Both the position numbers and the translations under genes were made by a program. Shown here piece by piece: positions 28,700 to 37,750 of a stretch of 64,000 nt of DNA. Source of the stretch: CAZICM01 sp964537685 (GTDB lineage Bacteria > Myxococcota_A > Polyangia > Polyangiales > Polyangiaceae); contig CAZICM010000009.1 of NCBI GenBank assembly GCA_964537685.1, positions 124,001 to 188,000 of the forward strand. The letters run 5' to 3'. The notes under the pieces are model-generated. The model saw only the letters and a list, made by a program, of their open reading frames with translations, ran no database searches and was not told the DNA's origin. The first letter of the stretch is position 1. Every line of letters starts with the position of its first letter.

Positions 28700-30448
28700 A
28701 TGGCGTACGAAACAGGGCATCCAGGCATGGCGGAAGAGCGGCATCACGAAGGCGGCGGGGAAGGTCTGGGGCTGGATTCGGACGGCTTGGCCGAGCTTCG
28801 CAAGGCGCTTCTCGCGTGGCGTGCGGGGCCGGTCGCGGAAGCCGAAAAGAAGGTCGCGCCCAGGGCTTCGTCGTTTTCAACCTGGAGCGGTGTGCCTATC
28901 CCCGATGTGATTACGCCAGCCGAGAAAAACCCGAGTTATATGAGCGAGCTCGGCCTTCCCGGTGAATACCCTTTTACGCGCGGTGTTCAGCCGACGATGT
29001 ACCGCGGCAAGCTGTGGACGATGCGTATGTTTGCCGGCTTTGGTACGCCCGAGCAGACGAACGCGCGCTTTAAATATTTGCTGGCCGAGGGTCAAACGGG
29101 CCTGTCCACCGCTTTCGATTTCCCCACGCTCATGGGCTACGACTCGGATTCGCCGCGGGCGCTGGGCGAAGTCGGCATGTGCGGCGTCGCGGTCGATACG
29201 CTGCGCGACATGGAAGTTTTGTTCGACGGCATTCCGCTCGACAAAGTGACCACTTCGATGACGATCAACGGGCCGGCGATCGTGCTTTTATCGTTTTACA
29301 TCGCGCTTGCCGACAAGCGCGGCATATCGCGCAAGGCCATTGGAGGCACCGTTCAAAACGACTGCCTCAAAGAATTTATCGCGCAGCATGCATGGCTGGT
29401 TCCGCCTCATCCGGCCATGCGCATCGTCACCGACATGATCGAGTTCTGTTCGCGCGAAGTGCCCAAATGGAACACCGTATCGATCAGCGGCTATCACATT
29501 CGCGAAGCAGGAGCGACGGCGGCTCAAGAGCTGGCTTTTACGCTGGCGGATGGCTTGGCCTATGTAGAGAGCTGTTTAAAGCGCGGCATGCCCGTCGACA
29601 GCTTTGCGCCGAGGCTGTCTTTCTTCTTCGATGTGCATAACGATTTCTTCGAAGAAATAGCGAAGTTTAGAGCGGCCCGCCGGATGTGGGCGCGCTTTAT
29701 GAAAGAGCGCTATGGAGCGCAGAAAGCCGAAAGCCTCAAACTGCGCACGCACGCGCAAACAGCCGGTGTTTCACTCACGGCGCAGCAGCCTTACAACAAT
29801 GTCGTACGGGTTTCGCTTCAAGCGATGGCGGCGGTGCTGGGAGGCACGCAATCGCTGCACACCAACTCGCTCGACGAAACCTATGCGCTGCCCACCGAGG
29901 AAAGCGTCACGATCGCGCTTCGAACGCAGCAGATCATCGCCCACGAAAGCGGCGCGGCCAACACGATTGACCCCTTGGGCGGCAGTTATTTCGTCGAGTG
30001 GCTCACGGACAAACTAGAGAGCGAAGCGCTGGACTACATCAAGCGCATCGACGACATGGGCGGGATGGTGACGGCGGTTGAAAAAGGCTATCCGCAGCGG
30101 GAAATCGCGGCATCGGCGTATCGATTTCAGCGCGAGGTCGACGCAAGCGAACGGGTGATGGTGGGCGTGAACCGCTATCAGAACCAGAAAGAAGAAGCGG
30201 GCATTCCGCTCTTGCGCATCGATGAATCGGTGCAGCGCACGCAGTGTGAAAATTTATCGAAGGTAAAAGCCGGACGCGATCGGGACAAAGTGCACGCGGC
30301 GCTTTCGGCGGTGCGGGAAACGGCGCGCGGCAAAGAAAACCTGATGCCGCCCATTATCGCCGCGGCCAGTGCCTATGCGACCGAACAAGAAATTTGCGAT
30401 GTGCTTCGCGAGGTGATGGGAACCTATAGCGATCCGGCTGAATTCTAG
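28700..30448 (+). CDS. icmA: Cobalamin-dependent acyl-CoA mutase large subunit, isobutyryl-CoA mutase type
   Basis: 582 aa covering only the substrate-binding TIM barrel of the methylmalonyl-CoA mutase superfamily; the B12-binding domain is absent, so a separate small subunit is needed. Motifs include GLSTAFDFPTLMGYDSDSPRALGEVGMCGVA, GTVQNDCLKEF and GGSYFVEWLTD. At the two residues that set substrate choice it has Phe111 (TMRMFAGF; methylmalonyl-CoA mutase has Tyr) and Gln229 (KEFIAQHAW; methylmalonyl-CoA mutase has Arg). That pair is known from isobutyryl-CoA mutase. GGAGG lies 11 bases before ATG 28700. No B12-binding gene or MeaB-type chaperone is adjacent. Confidence 0.88.
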   Translation: MAYETGHPGMAEERHHEGGGEGLGLDSDGLAELRKALLAWRAGPVAEAEKKVAPRASSFSTWSGVPIPDVITPAEKNPSYMSELGLPGEYPFTRGVQPTMYRGKLWTMRMFAGFGTPEQTNARFKYLLAEGQTGLSTAFDFPTLMGYDSDSPRALGEVGMCGVAVDTLRDMEVLFDGIPLDKVTTSMTINGPAIVLLSFYIALADKRGISRKAIGGTVQNDCLKEFIAQHAWLVPPHPAMRIVTDMIEFCSREVPKWNTVSISGYHIREAGATAAQELAFTLADGLAYVESCLKRGMPVDSFAPRLSFFFDVHNDFFEEIAKFRAARRMWARFMKERYGAQKAESLKLRTHAQTAGVSLTAQQPYNNVVRVSLQAMAAVLGGTQSLHTNSLDETYALPTEESVTIALRTQQIIAHESGAANTIDPLGGSYFVEWLTDKLESEALDYIKRIDDMGGMVTAVEKGYPQREIAASAYRFQREVDASERVMVGVNRYQNQKEEAGIPLLRIDESVQRTQCENLSKVKAGRDRDKVHAALSAVRETARGKENLMPPIIAAASAYATEQEICDVLREVMGTYSDPAEF

Positions 30449-30452
30449 GCGT

Positions 30453-32213
30453 TTACCACCAAGGCGGCACCTCGCACTCCCGCGCCAGCATCGCCTGCTC
30501 CACTTCGCCCTTCGCCGCCGCCGATGGCCCGCTCATATTCAAATGCAGCGCGACAAACACATCATCCACCGCTGTTCGCGCATCGTCGCTTGCCTTGATC
30601 AGCGCCGCCTGCTTTCCCGCATCGCAGGCATCGACGCCAAACACACATCGCAACAATTCCTGCTCCGTTGACCGGTAATTCCGAAGCGCTTCCCCGCAGG
30701 CTTTCGCATCGTCATAGCCTTTTCGAACCGCATCATCGAACACCTTCGCGTCGATCTTTTTCTTCTGCGCCTCCCGCAGCACCGCCTTTAGCGCCTCGGT
30801 ATATACAGCCGTCGCCTTCGGCATAAACGCCGATGTGTCCAGCGTCGCCGCCCTCGTCTTCGCCCCCGATTGCACCGAAAACTCAGGACTAAAATCGCCA
30901 AAGGGCCTCGCCGCCGCCCTATTTACAAACACCACGAAATCTTGGCTCGCCAGCACGCCCCGCGATGAAACAGCCAGCTTCGCCTTCGCCAATTCCTTCA
31001 TCGCCGCCGAAAGACCTTCATCCCGCGCCGAAAGCGCCGCTCTAAACGATGCCAGCCGGTGAATCGAACCCACATTCGAAGATACGGCCTTAAACAACTC
31101 AAACGCGCCCTCGAGCGTGCTGCCCTGCTGCGTCAGCGTCACCGCCTTGCTTAGATCGGCTTCAAATGCCTTAAGCGCCGCTCCATCCCGGTACTCCCGC
31201 TCACCCATCGCAAGCAGCCCCGGAAATCGCGAAAGCACCAGCGCATCGCTCGGAAAATCGATATTCGCCATCCTCACTTCAAGCGATCTCACCTTCGAAA
31301 ACACTCGCCCAAGCGTCAGCGTCCCGCCCGTACACGCCTTCCGCGCTTCCACATACTTGGCCAGATCCGTCGCCCGCTCGCCGCACACCATCAGCACGCC
31401 GCCCGAGCCCGCCACCAACGGCACCGGAATATCGCTCGCCGTCACCCGCGCAGGCGTCGGCTCCACCGCCACCGGCCCCGCATTGTTCTGCTGCGCTCCC
31501 GCCGCGATCGCCATCTGCGCAATCGCCGTCCCCACCGTCGGCTTCTCTAGCCCTTCGCAGCGCGCCCGGTACACATCCACGCGCTTCATCATCTCTTCAC
31601 ACGCAAACTGCTGCGCGCACATCGTGCCCTCGGACAGCCATGCCCGAAGCTCCTCGCAGCCTCGCAAATCCAGCTCAAATTCAGCCCCATCCTCGAGGCT
31701 TCGCCTCACCGTCCGCGTTAAAGCCCGAAGCACCATCGGCGTGGCTTCCGTCTTCGCGCACCGGGTCGCCCACGCTTGAGCCTTATTCGCACAGGCCGCG
31801 CCATCGTTCCCACACCCATCGCGCAACAGCGCATCCGCCCCTTCACCGCATGGAGTCGGCGGCTCTTCCAAGGCTTTTGAAAAGCTTTCTTGAAGCGTCT
31901 TCGCCTCGGCTTCACCCGCGGGCACATGCGCCGGACACCGTTGCACCCATTCATCGGCAAGCGCCTTCCCATGCGAACACAGCAGGTTTTTACAGGCCGC
32001 CTCGCCCTTCATCACCCCCAGCACTTCATCGCATTCCTGCTTATGATCCCCGCTAAACCCACTCGTCGCGTGAAGCCATGAAGGCGAATGCGCAAGCTGC
32101 TCCCAAGGGTCCTTCTTTGCCTTTGCCAGCCCATCCTCTGCGCCTTGTTTCGCCTTGCCCGAGCAGCCCAGCAAAAGCGCCGCCCCAACGAATAAAATCC
32201 TGATTCGCCTCAT
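30453..32213 (-). CDS. Large lipoprotein of unknown function
   Basis: 586 aa from ATG 32213: MRRIRILFVGAALLLGCSGK is a textbook lipobox (LLGC). The mature protein is mostly helical and contains many Cys in CxxxL and ACxxxLC settings in the first 250 residues, suggesting disulfides. No enzyme motif is seen. The longer frame to 32351 has no coding character. It converges with the mutase gene (4-bp gap) and diverges from the nitrilase gene. Confidence 0.75.
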   Translation of the reverse strand: MRRIRILFVGAALLLGCSGKAKQGAEDGLAKAKKDPWEQLAHSPSWLHATSGFSGDHKQECDEVLGVMKGEAACKNLLCSHGKALADEWVQRCPAHVPAGEAEAKTLQESFSKALEEPPTPCGEGADALLRDGCGNDGAACANKAQAWATRCAKTEATPMVLRALTRTVRRSLEDGAEFELDLRGCEELRAWLSEGTMCAQQFACEEMMKRVDVYRARCEGLEKPTVGTAIAQMAIAAGAQQNNAGPVAVEPTPARVTASDIPVPLVAGSGGVLMVCGERATDLAKYVEARKACTGGTLTLGRVFSKVRSLEVRMANIDFPSDALVLSRFPGLLAMGEREYRDGAALKAFEADLSKAVTLTQQGSTLEGAFELFKAVSSNVGSIHRLASFRAALSARDEGLSAAMKELAKAKLAVSSRGVLASQDFVVFVNRAAARPFGDFSPEFSVQSGAKTRAATLDTSAFMPKATAVYTEALKAVLREAQKKKIDAKVFDDAVRKGYDDAKACGEALRNYRSTEQELLRCVFGVDACDAGKQAALIKASDDARTAVDDVFVALHLNMSGPSAAAKGEVEQAMLARECEVPPWW

Positions 32214-32228
32214 CGCATTCACCCTTTC

Positions 32229-33344
32229 ATGAAGCGCCCAGAAGTACAAAGAACGTTGCATACTCAGCCCATCCCGATGCCCACCATCACCGCCGAACTC
32301 GCCGCCTGCCAAGTCCACATCCACAAAGACGACTACATCTCCGAGGAGCATTTTAATGGTTTACTCGATCGAATTGGAAAAAAACTCGATCAAAATCGCC
32401 AAAAAACCGAAGGCGGCGCCTATAAATATCCCTGCCTCGCCGTCTTCCCGGAAATGATCGGCACCTTTTTACCGATCGCCGGACAGGCATCGCTCATCGA
32501 ACGGGCGCGCACCACCGATCAAGCGCTAACCCTCGTCGCGCTCCGCACCTTTCCCAATGTGGTCCGCGCCATGCTCAAACACCGCACGGCATCGCTTAAC
32601 GCAGGCTTTTTATTGTCCGTGGCGCCCTTTGTCCGGCGCGTCTACCGGACGGCCTTTTCGAATTTCGCCCGCAAACACCAATGCTGGGTCGTCGCAGGCA
32701 GCGCCCTGCTTCCCAAAAATACCCATGGCGACCTAGCCGAACCCTTTGAAGCTCAAAATGCCCAAATCTACAACACATCCTATGCATTCGACCCTGAAGG
32801 CCGGGCCATCTCCGCCACCCGAAAAGTCAATCTTGTACCCACGCTAGAAGACAGCCTAGGACTTTCCCCTGGACGCCCTGAAGACATCGAACCCTTTGAA
32901 ACATCCTTTGGCCGGGTTTCCACGCTTATTTGCTATGACGGCTTTCATATACCTCACACCAAAAGCGAACCCAGCTTCACCCGCCTCGCCGCCCGCTGCG
33001 ATGCCCAGCGCACATCGATCATCGCCCAGCCCGCCGCCAATCCCTGGCCCTGGGAAGACCCTTGGATATTCGCCGACCCGGGCGAAACCCAGCTCCGCCA
33101 CGAACAATGGTGCTCGGAAGGCTTATTTTCCCAGCTCGATCATGGCCAATTCAAACATCTCCGCTTTGCCGTGGTGCCTCAGCTTTTGGGCACCGTGCTC
33201 GACAACCGCTTCGATGGCCGCTCCCATATTTTGGAAAGGCATCCAAACTCGGGCGTCCGCATGGCCAAAGAAGCGACCCATGCCCATGCCGCGCCTCACG
33301 CGGAAGAAGTGATTGTGCATACGGTAGATGTGGAAACGGCCTGA
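32229..33344 (+). CDS. Carbon-nitrogen hydrolase (nitrilase superfamily)
   Basis: 371 aa hydrolase for amide or nitrile C-N bonds. The Glu-Lys-Cys triad is visible: Glu in AVFPEMIG near residue 76, Lys in ATRKVNLVPTLE near 200 and Cys in STLICYDGFHIP near 235. The substrate cannot be predicted. The protein is longer than simple amidases, with a His-rich C-terminus. A start at MPTITAELAACQ (18 codons in) is possible, since the conserved fold starts there. Confidence 0.85.
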   Translation: MKRPEVQRTLHTQPIPMPTITAELAACQVHIHKDDYISEEHFNGLLDRIGKKLDQNRQKTEGGAYKYPCLAVFPEMIGTFLPIAGQASLIERARTTDQALTLVALRTFPNVVRAMLKHRTASLNAGFLLSVAPFVRRVYRTAFSNFARKHQCWVVAGSALLPKNTHGDLAEPFEAQNAQIYNTSYAFDPEGRAISATRKVNLVPTLEDSLGLSPGRPEDIEPFETSFGRVSTLICYDGFHIPHTKSEPSFTRLAARCDAQRTSIIAQPAANPWPWEDPWIFADPGETQLRHEQWCSEGLFSQLDHGQFKHLRFAVVPQLLGTVLDNRFDGRSHILERHPNSGVRMAKEATHAHAAPHAEEVIVHTVDVETA

Positions 33345-33454
33345 ATGAACTTGAATGAAATAGAGCGCTGACGCATCGCCCAGGTCCGCGTAGGATGCTA
33401 TCGCGCGGCGCTGCTGCACAGGACATAGCCGCGCTCAGCCAAAGGAGAAACACG

Positions 33455-35032
33455 ATGCCCACATCGACGGGATACGACGCGATTTGTATTGGCAGCGGTC
33501 ATAACGCCCTCATCACGGCCGCCTATTTGGCGCGCGCCGGATGGAAGGTCCTCGTCCTCGAACAAAACGATCGCCCAGGAGGTCTTGTACGCACCGAAGA
33601 CGTTACGCTTCCAGGCTTTCACCACGATTTATTTTCGGCCGCGCATCCTTTGTTTTTAACCGGCCCCGCCTATGCCGAACTAGGCGCGGAACTCACCGAA
33701 CGCGGCCTTCACTACCTCAACACCGATTTGCCCACCGGGGTCTCGATGTCCGATGGGCAAACCGCCGTCCTTTCCCGCGACATGCCTCAAAATGTCGCCG
33801 AACTCGATCGCCTCGCCCCAGGCGACGGCTCCGCGCTTCTCGAGCTTTTAGGCGCCATGGGCCCCTACGCCAACGATGTCTTCGGCCTCTTTGCGATGGA
33901 TCTCTCGTCTGCTCCCGCACAAGACATTATCCGGCGCCTCCTCCGCACCGACACGGGCTACACCGACTTTGGCGCTCTCCTGTTTGCCACCGCGCGCAAC
34001 GTGGTCAGCGCCTTTCGCTCACCCGTCTCCCAAGCCATGATTGCCCCCTGGGTCATGCATTTGGGCCGCACCCCCGATGAAGTGGGCAGCGGCGTATGGG
34101 TCCCCTTGGTCCTCATGGCCTTAGCGGGCGGAGGCATGGCCATCCCTCAAGGAGGCAGTGAAATGCTCGCCAAAGCCTTAACGCAGCTCATTGTCGACAA
34201 AGGAGGCACCCTACGCTGCCAGGCACGGGCGACCCGAATCGATATCCGCGATGGAAAAGCCGTTGCCGTACATACCGAAGGGGGCGAAGTCTATGAAGTC
34301 CGCCGCCATGTCATCGCATCGGTCAACCCCGACCAGCTCTATCTCAAACTCCTTGAAGGCGCGGACATCCCCACCCATTTAAAACAACAGGCCCAGCGTT
34401 TTCGCTATGGCCGGGGCTGCGTTCAAATTCAACTGGCCCTAAGCGCGCCGCCCGCCTGGCCCGATCCCCGATTTCAGCGCATAGGCCAGCCCCATATCAG
34501 CAGCGGACTCGACGATTGCACCCTTGCCGTGGCTCAAGCGGCGGCGGGCCTCTTGCCCGAGCGCCCAACCTTTACCGTTGATTGTCCCACCAATCACGAT
34601 CCAAGCCGGGCGCCCGCAGGCAAAGCCATAATGCGCGTTCAACTCCTTGAAATACCCTGCCGTCCCCGGGGCGACGCTGCTGGTCAAATTGATGTAGGCG
34701 ACGGCGAATGGACCGAGACCCTCAAACAGCGCTTTAGCGAACGGGTGCTTGGCATTTTAAGCAAACACATCCCGAACATTCCCGACGCGATAATTGGCAT
34801 GCACATCCTCAGTCCCCGTGAGATCGCCCAATTTAGTCCCAATTTAGGCCCCGGCGATCCCTACAGTGGAGCGCATGACCTAGCGCAGAGCTATTTATTC
34901 CGGCCTTTGCCTGGCCAGCCTGGCCATACCACGGCGATCCCCAACATTCACATGCTAGGAGCGGCGACATGGCCGGGCCATGGGGTAAACGGCGGCTCGG
35001 GATATATCGTGGCGAAGAAGCTATTGGCTTAA
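33455..35032 (+). CDS. CrtI/PYROXD2-like FAD-dependent oxidoreductase
   Basis: 525 aa. The N-terminal Rossmann motif AICIGSGHNALITAAYLARAGWKVLVLEQNDRPGG binds FAD. The C-terminal family motif GAATWPGHGVNGGSGYIVAKKL closes the FAD site. This is the phytoene-desaturase superfamily; a carotenoid substrate is not established because no crtB/crtE-like genes are nearby. AAAGGAG lies seven bases before ATG 33455, deciding the start over the upstream in-frame codon at 33395. Its stop overlaps the last minus-strand island gene within the palindrome TTGGCTTAAGCCAA. Confidence 0.88.
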   Translation: MPTSTGYDAICIGSGHNALITAAYLARAGWKVLVLEQNDRPGGLVRTEDVTLPGFHHDLFSAAHPLFLTGPAYAELGAELTERGLHYLNTDLPTGVSMSDGQTAVLSRDMPQNVAELDRLAPGDGSALLELLGAMGPYANDVFGLFAMDLSSAPAQDIIRRLLRTDTGYTDFGALLFATARNVVSAFRSPVSQAMIAPWVMHLGRTPDEVGSGVWVPLVLMALAGGGMAIPQGGSEMLAKALTQLIVDKGGTLRCQARATRIDIRDGKAVAVHTEGGEVYEVRRHVIASVNPDQLYLKLLEGADIPTHLKQQAQRFRYGRGCVQIQLALSAPPAWPDPRFQRIGQPHISSGLDDCTLAVAQAAAGLLPERPTFTVDCPTNHDPSRAPAGKAIMRVQLLEIPCRPRGDAAGQIDVGDGEWTETLKQRFSERVLGILSKHIPNIPDAIIGMHILSPREIAQFSPNLGPGDPYSGAHDLAQSYLFRPLPGQPGHTTAIPNIHMLGAATWPGHGVNGGSGYIVAKKLLA

Positions 35033-35291
35033 GCCAAAAGCAAAATCACCCTTGCGCGGCACAAGGCCACGGAAACCTGATGGAGTCCTTGGCTATACAG
35101 AGCAATATCCACAGGATTGGAAAGCCGCGACAGACCATGCAGAGAGGATTGAATCTTCTGATATGCGGTTTCGAAAGCGGCGAGGAGCTCTTTTTGCGTC
35201 TCCCTAGGCAAATGTAGCTCTGGGATTTGCGGCCTACCCCGCGGTGAACCATCTCGCTCGCTATATTCTTTTCCATAACGTTGGATATCAC
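35029..35291 (-). pseudogene. Small island gene broken by a frameshift
   Basis: Two overlapping frames complement each other. Frame one starts at GTG 35291 or ATG 35276 (MEKNIASEMVHRG). Frame two supplies the C-terminus (RPQIPELHLPRETQKELLAAF...RVILLLA) to the stop at 35029. They would join as HRGGRPQIPELHLPRETQKEL if the four-base C run at 35237-35240 (G on the coding strand) had one more base. The rebuilt protein is about 83-88 aa, helical and unrecognised. The gene starts three bases after the stop of the 94-aa gene, so it is the fourth member of the island operon. A sequencing indel is as likely as true decay. Confidence 0.55.
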
Positions 35292-35293
35292 CG

Positions 35294-35578
35294 CTACATC
35301 GATGAGCCCACGAGACCGGCCTTCATAGCCAAGTCTCGCAATGTTGGCCCAACCCCCGGCTTATACTCCACACCATCAGGAACGAGCTCGGTATGCTCGC
35401 GAAGAATCGGATCGCTCAGCCTATCCTGAAGCTCTGACAAAACATATCCGACACCCCGGCGCACGATTTTGCTTTCGGCCGGATCGCAGCCCGTATCCGC
35501 AATCTGCGTAATTTCGCTGAGAAGCTGCACACACTTCTCAATTCGGTGAATAGCTTCTTTGGCTGTTTCTTTATCCAT
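35294..35578 (-). CDS. Unknown small protein, island operon gene 3
   Basis: 94 aa from ATG 35578 (MDKETAKEAIHRIEKCVQL), with GGAG seven bases upstream. The first 60 residues are helical; a Gly/Pro-containing tail (GVEYKPGVGPTLRDLAMKAGLV) ends it. No signal peptide or TM segment. It lies between the 240-aa gene and the broken fourth gene on the same strand. Function unknown. Confidence 0.7.
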   Translation of the reverse strand: MDKETAKEAIHRIEKCVQLLSEITQIADTGCDPAESKIVRRGVGYVLSELQDRLSDPILREHTELVPDGVEYKPGVGPTLRDLAMKAGLVGSSM

Positions 35579-35597
35579 CTCGAAGCTCCACGCCGGG

Positions 35598-36320
35598 TCA
35601 GGACTTGACTTGCTGCAGAGCCGCGTTGACCACCCCCTCAATGCTCTCACGGGCCAATGTCAAACGTGATTCATCACGCCCCAGCGCTGTGCGCCGAATA
35701 CCCTTTACCGCGAACGAAGCCTCGGCAATCATCTCCACAATGCCTGCCACAAGATCGTCATTATTATTCACAGGAAACTCGATTCCGGGGACCTCATAGG
35801 CAACCACTTCCTTGGGCGGCTGGAATCTCCAGTTTGTGAGCCTCCCCTCCTCCCTCAGCGTCTTTGGATCCTCCGTGAACCCTACCCAGTCCACCAGAGC
35901 ATCCTGAAAGCCCGCGAATCCAAGTCCGATGCGAAAGGTTCCCGGCCTTCCGAACGCCCCAATAAACTTGTTGAAGAAGACCATCGTAAAGACGAGTTCC
36001 CAAGTCAGCGCTTCGAGAAAGATGAGCGTTGGCTCGGCTTCGTCGTCCGTTGGTTCGCGCGTTGCCTGAAACGATAAGTCAGGGTCGAAGTGAATATCTC
36101 CATAGGGCCGTTGCCGGTTAAACGTGAACGTTACTCCTTGGTCTACCTCCTCGGCGAAGTTCCACATTGAGGCGCGTTGTAGAAGGGGGTAAGTCGTCCC
36201 ACCGACATTGATAAGAGACTGGCGGGCGATCTCCTGTGTTTTGCGAAGAGGTAACTGCGGCGGCAGCGCAGTGACCTCGGCCGCTTCCCGGGTACCATAA
36301 AATGAAATAAAACGTCTCAT
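35598..36320 (-). CDS. Unknown 240-residue protein, island operon gene 2
   Basis: Not recognised. Soluble, acidic protein with several aromatic-rich segments (LTWELVFTMVFFNKFIGAFGRPGTF...DALVDWVGFTEDPKTLREE) and no signal peptide. The sequence NINVGG-like turn and beta/alpha alternation give no family clue. Its ATG overlaps the stop of the nuclease-like gene upstream by four bases, which implies translational coupling and a joint function. Confidence 0.75.
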   Translation of the reverse strand: MRRFISFYGTREAAEVTALPPQLPLRKTQEIARQSLINVGGTTYPLLQRASMWNFAEEVDQGVTFTFNRQRPYGDIHFDPDLSFQATREPTDDEAEPTLIFLEALTWELVFTMVFFNKFIGAFGRPGTFRIGLGFAGFQDALVDWVGFTEDPKTLREEGRLTNWRFQPPKEVVAYEVPGIEFPVNNNDDLVAGIVEMIAEASFAVKGIRRTALGRDESRLTLARESIEGVVNAALQQVKS

Positions 36321-37030
36321 TGAGCAAACCTCCTCGACCGGTCCCGGAGTAATTGAAGCCGGGAGTCGCGTTGATGAACATTACAAAAGCCACCGGGGCC
36401 GAATGCATAGTAGAAGCTGCGCAAGCCATCTGTGTCCAGCGTCGTCAGGTCGTATCTGAGCGCATGCTGCTCATCCGATTTATGCAGCAGGCAGATTTCC
36501 TTCATATTGGAGACCAGCGCCCACTCGCAGCCGGCGGCCTTCATCGTCTCGATGGCCTGGTCTACGGCCGACATTTGCTGGCCCGTGACATCGCTTTGAT
36601 ACCCTTTTTGTCGCTGGGCCTTGATCATGGGTGCGTCCGGCGACTTCAGCTCGACCACGGCACTCACAACCACATTGGACACGGAGAAATCGCCAATGCT
36701 CAGATCAGCCCTTCGTTTGAAGTTCGAAGCGTTCACGGTGCCCGACAACGGGAGCTCTGGGAGCAGAGAATAGGCATTATCGTCCACCAAGAGGTCGGTG
36801 TATCCGAGCATCTCTTGAAACAGGAGATTGTTAAACGCCTGGCTAGCATTGAATTCCGTGATGGTATGAGCCCCCGCTTTCCTCAAGCGATTTTGTTTCC
36901 ACGCCCGTTTGAGGCGATCGAGCGCTCGCTCCGCGCGCGATTGCGTGTCGCGGGGCAGATCGAAGAGAAGCGCTTCTTGTTTGTACAGCATTTCATCGAA
37001 GATCCAGTCATGAAATTGAGGAGCAGCCAT
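36317..37030 (-). CDS. PD-(D/E)XK nuclease-like protein, island operon gene 1
   Basis: 237 aa. Asp109 (RRADLSIGD) followed by Glu127-x-Lys129 (AVVELKSP) fits the PD-(D/E)XK nuclease core, as in the N-terminal nuclease domains of some restriction enzymes. Downstream, VDQAIETMKAAGCEWALVSNMKEICLLH matches the helix and strand that follow in those enzymes. An upstream helix (SQAFNNLLFQEML) is also typical. No methyltransferase or helicase is fused or adjacent. It leads a compact minus-strand operon with three unrecognised partners. A defence or mobile-element role is inference. Confidence 0.7.
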   Translation of the reverse strand: MAAPQFHDWIFDEMLYKQEALLFDLPRDTQSRAERALDRLKRAWKQNRLRKAGAHTITEFNASQAFNNLLFQEMLGYTDLLVDDNAYSLLPELPLSGTVNASNFKRRADLSIGDFSVSNVVVSAVVELKSPDAPMIKAQRQKGYQSDVTGQQMSAVDQAIETMKAAGCEWALVSNMKEICLLHKSDEQHALRYDLTTLDTDGLRSFYYAFGPGGFCNVHQRDSRLQLLRDRSRRFAQ

Positions 37031-37216
37031 CGCCTCTTCTGCGTCTATTATTGCAACTGTATCGCTCGGTCAACACAAAAGTTAAATCTTCCCGCTTTCA
37101 AGCGTTCTAAAAGATATCCCGCGCCAACCCTGGCCTAAATACCATTCTCCATCTGGCTCCATCTGGGCCGCACGCACCTCTGCTCGCCTTCCCAGGCCAC
37201 CAGAACCCAAGCACCT

Positions 37217-37272
37217 CAAAACCCAACCCCTTCCTCTCCCCATCATCCCATGTCCCCACATCCCCATCGTGC
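37217..37272. repeat. 56-bp direct repeat, copy 1
   Basis: Nearly identical (55 of 56 by eye) to 37966-38021, in the same orientation. It is C-rich on the plus strand; the minus strand has five or more runs of three to four G, so it could form a G-quadruplex. It lies between the nuclease-like operon and the 3' end of the nucleotidyltransferase gene. Confidence 0.9.
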
Positions 37273-37303
37273 TCAAATTAGGAAGATGGCCGGCACTGCA
37301 TCC

Positions 37304-37750
37304 CTATTGATTCTTCCGCAGCCAGGCGATATCTCCTTGATCCTTTGGGCGCCCCGAGGCTATTTTGTTCTTGAGCAAATCGGCTTTGGAGGGAACGAAT
37401 AATTCAATCCCATCCACCCTAACCTTCACCTTGTTTTCCCATGCCTTATCAAACTCCAAGCCATCAATGCCCGTCGTGATATCGATTCTGCAAGGCTGCA
37501 CGCCCATTTGAAACACCATATCCGGGGCCAGAAAATCATCCAGGGATAAACTGGCCATCGGCGCTCCAAATCTCCGCAGCGCTTGGAGAATTTTTGCGGA
37601 ATTCTCCACCGATCGTCTCACCCAAATATCAATATCCCCCGTGGCTCGGGGAAAACCATGCGCGGACAGGGCATAGGCCCCTACCACAATAAACTCAACC
37701 CTTTCTTCGCTTAACAACAACAACATGTCTCTGAAGTCGGGGTTCAACAT
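37304..37750 (-). CDS. Nucleotidyltransferase (MNT/AbiEii-like), probable toxin-antitoxin component
   Basis: 148 aa. The nucleotidyltransferase core shows GAYALSAHGFPRATGDIDIWV (G-x...DxD motif) near residues 24-45 and a further Asp in RIDITTGIDGL. The C-terminal PSKADLLKNKIASGRPKDQGDIAWL block is common in this family. AAGGAAGG lies five bases before ATG 37750. It overlaps the 3' end of the 64-aa gene by 56 bp, so the two are cotranslated. Such pairs act as toxin-antitoxin modules, with AMP transfer in related MNT systems; activity here is inferred. Confidence 0.8.
   Translation of the reverse strand: MLNPDFRDMLLLLSEERVEFIVVGAYALSAHGFPRATGDIDIWVRRSVENSAKILQALRRFGAPMASLSLDDFLAPDMVFQMGVQPCRIDITTGIDGLEFDKAWENKVKVRVDGIELFVPSKADLLKNKIASGRPKDQGDIAWLRKNQ

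Noticed and set aside
37082..37276. 64-codon minus-strand frame over repeat copy 1
   Set aside because: Its N-terminus is only translated repeat; the second copy does not keep the frame open, and no ribosome site is seen.
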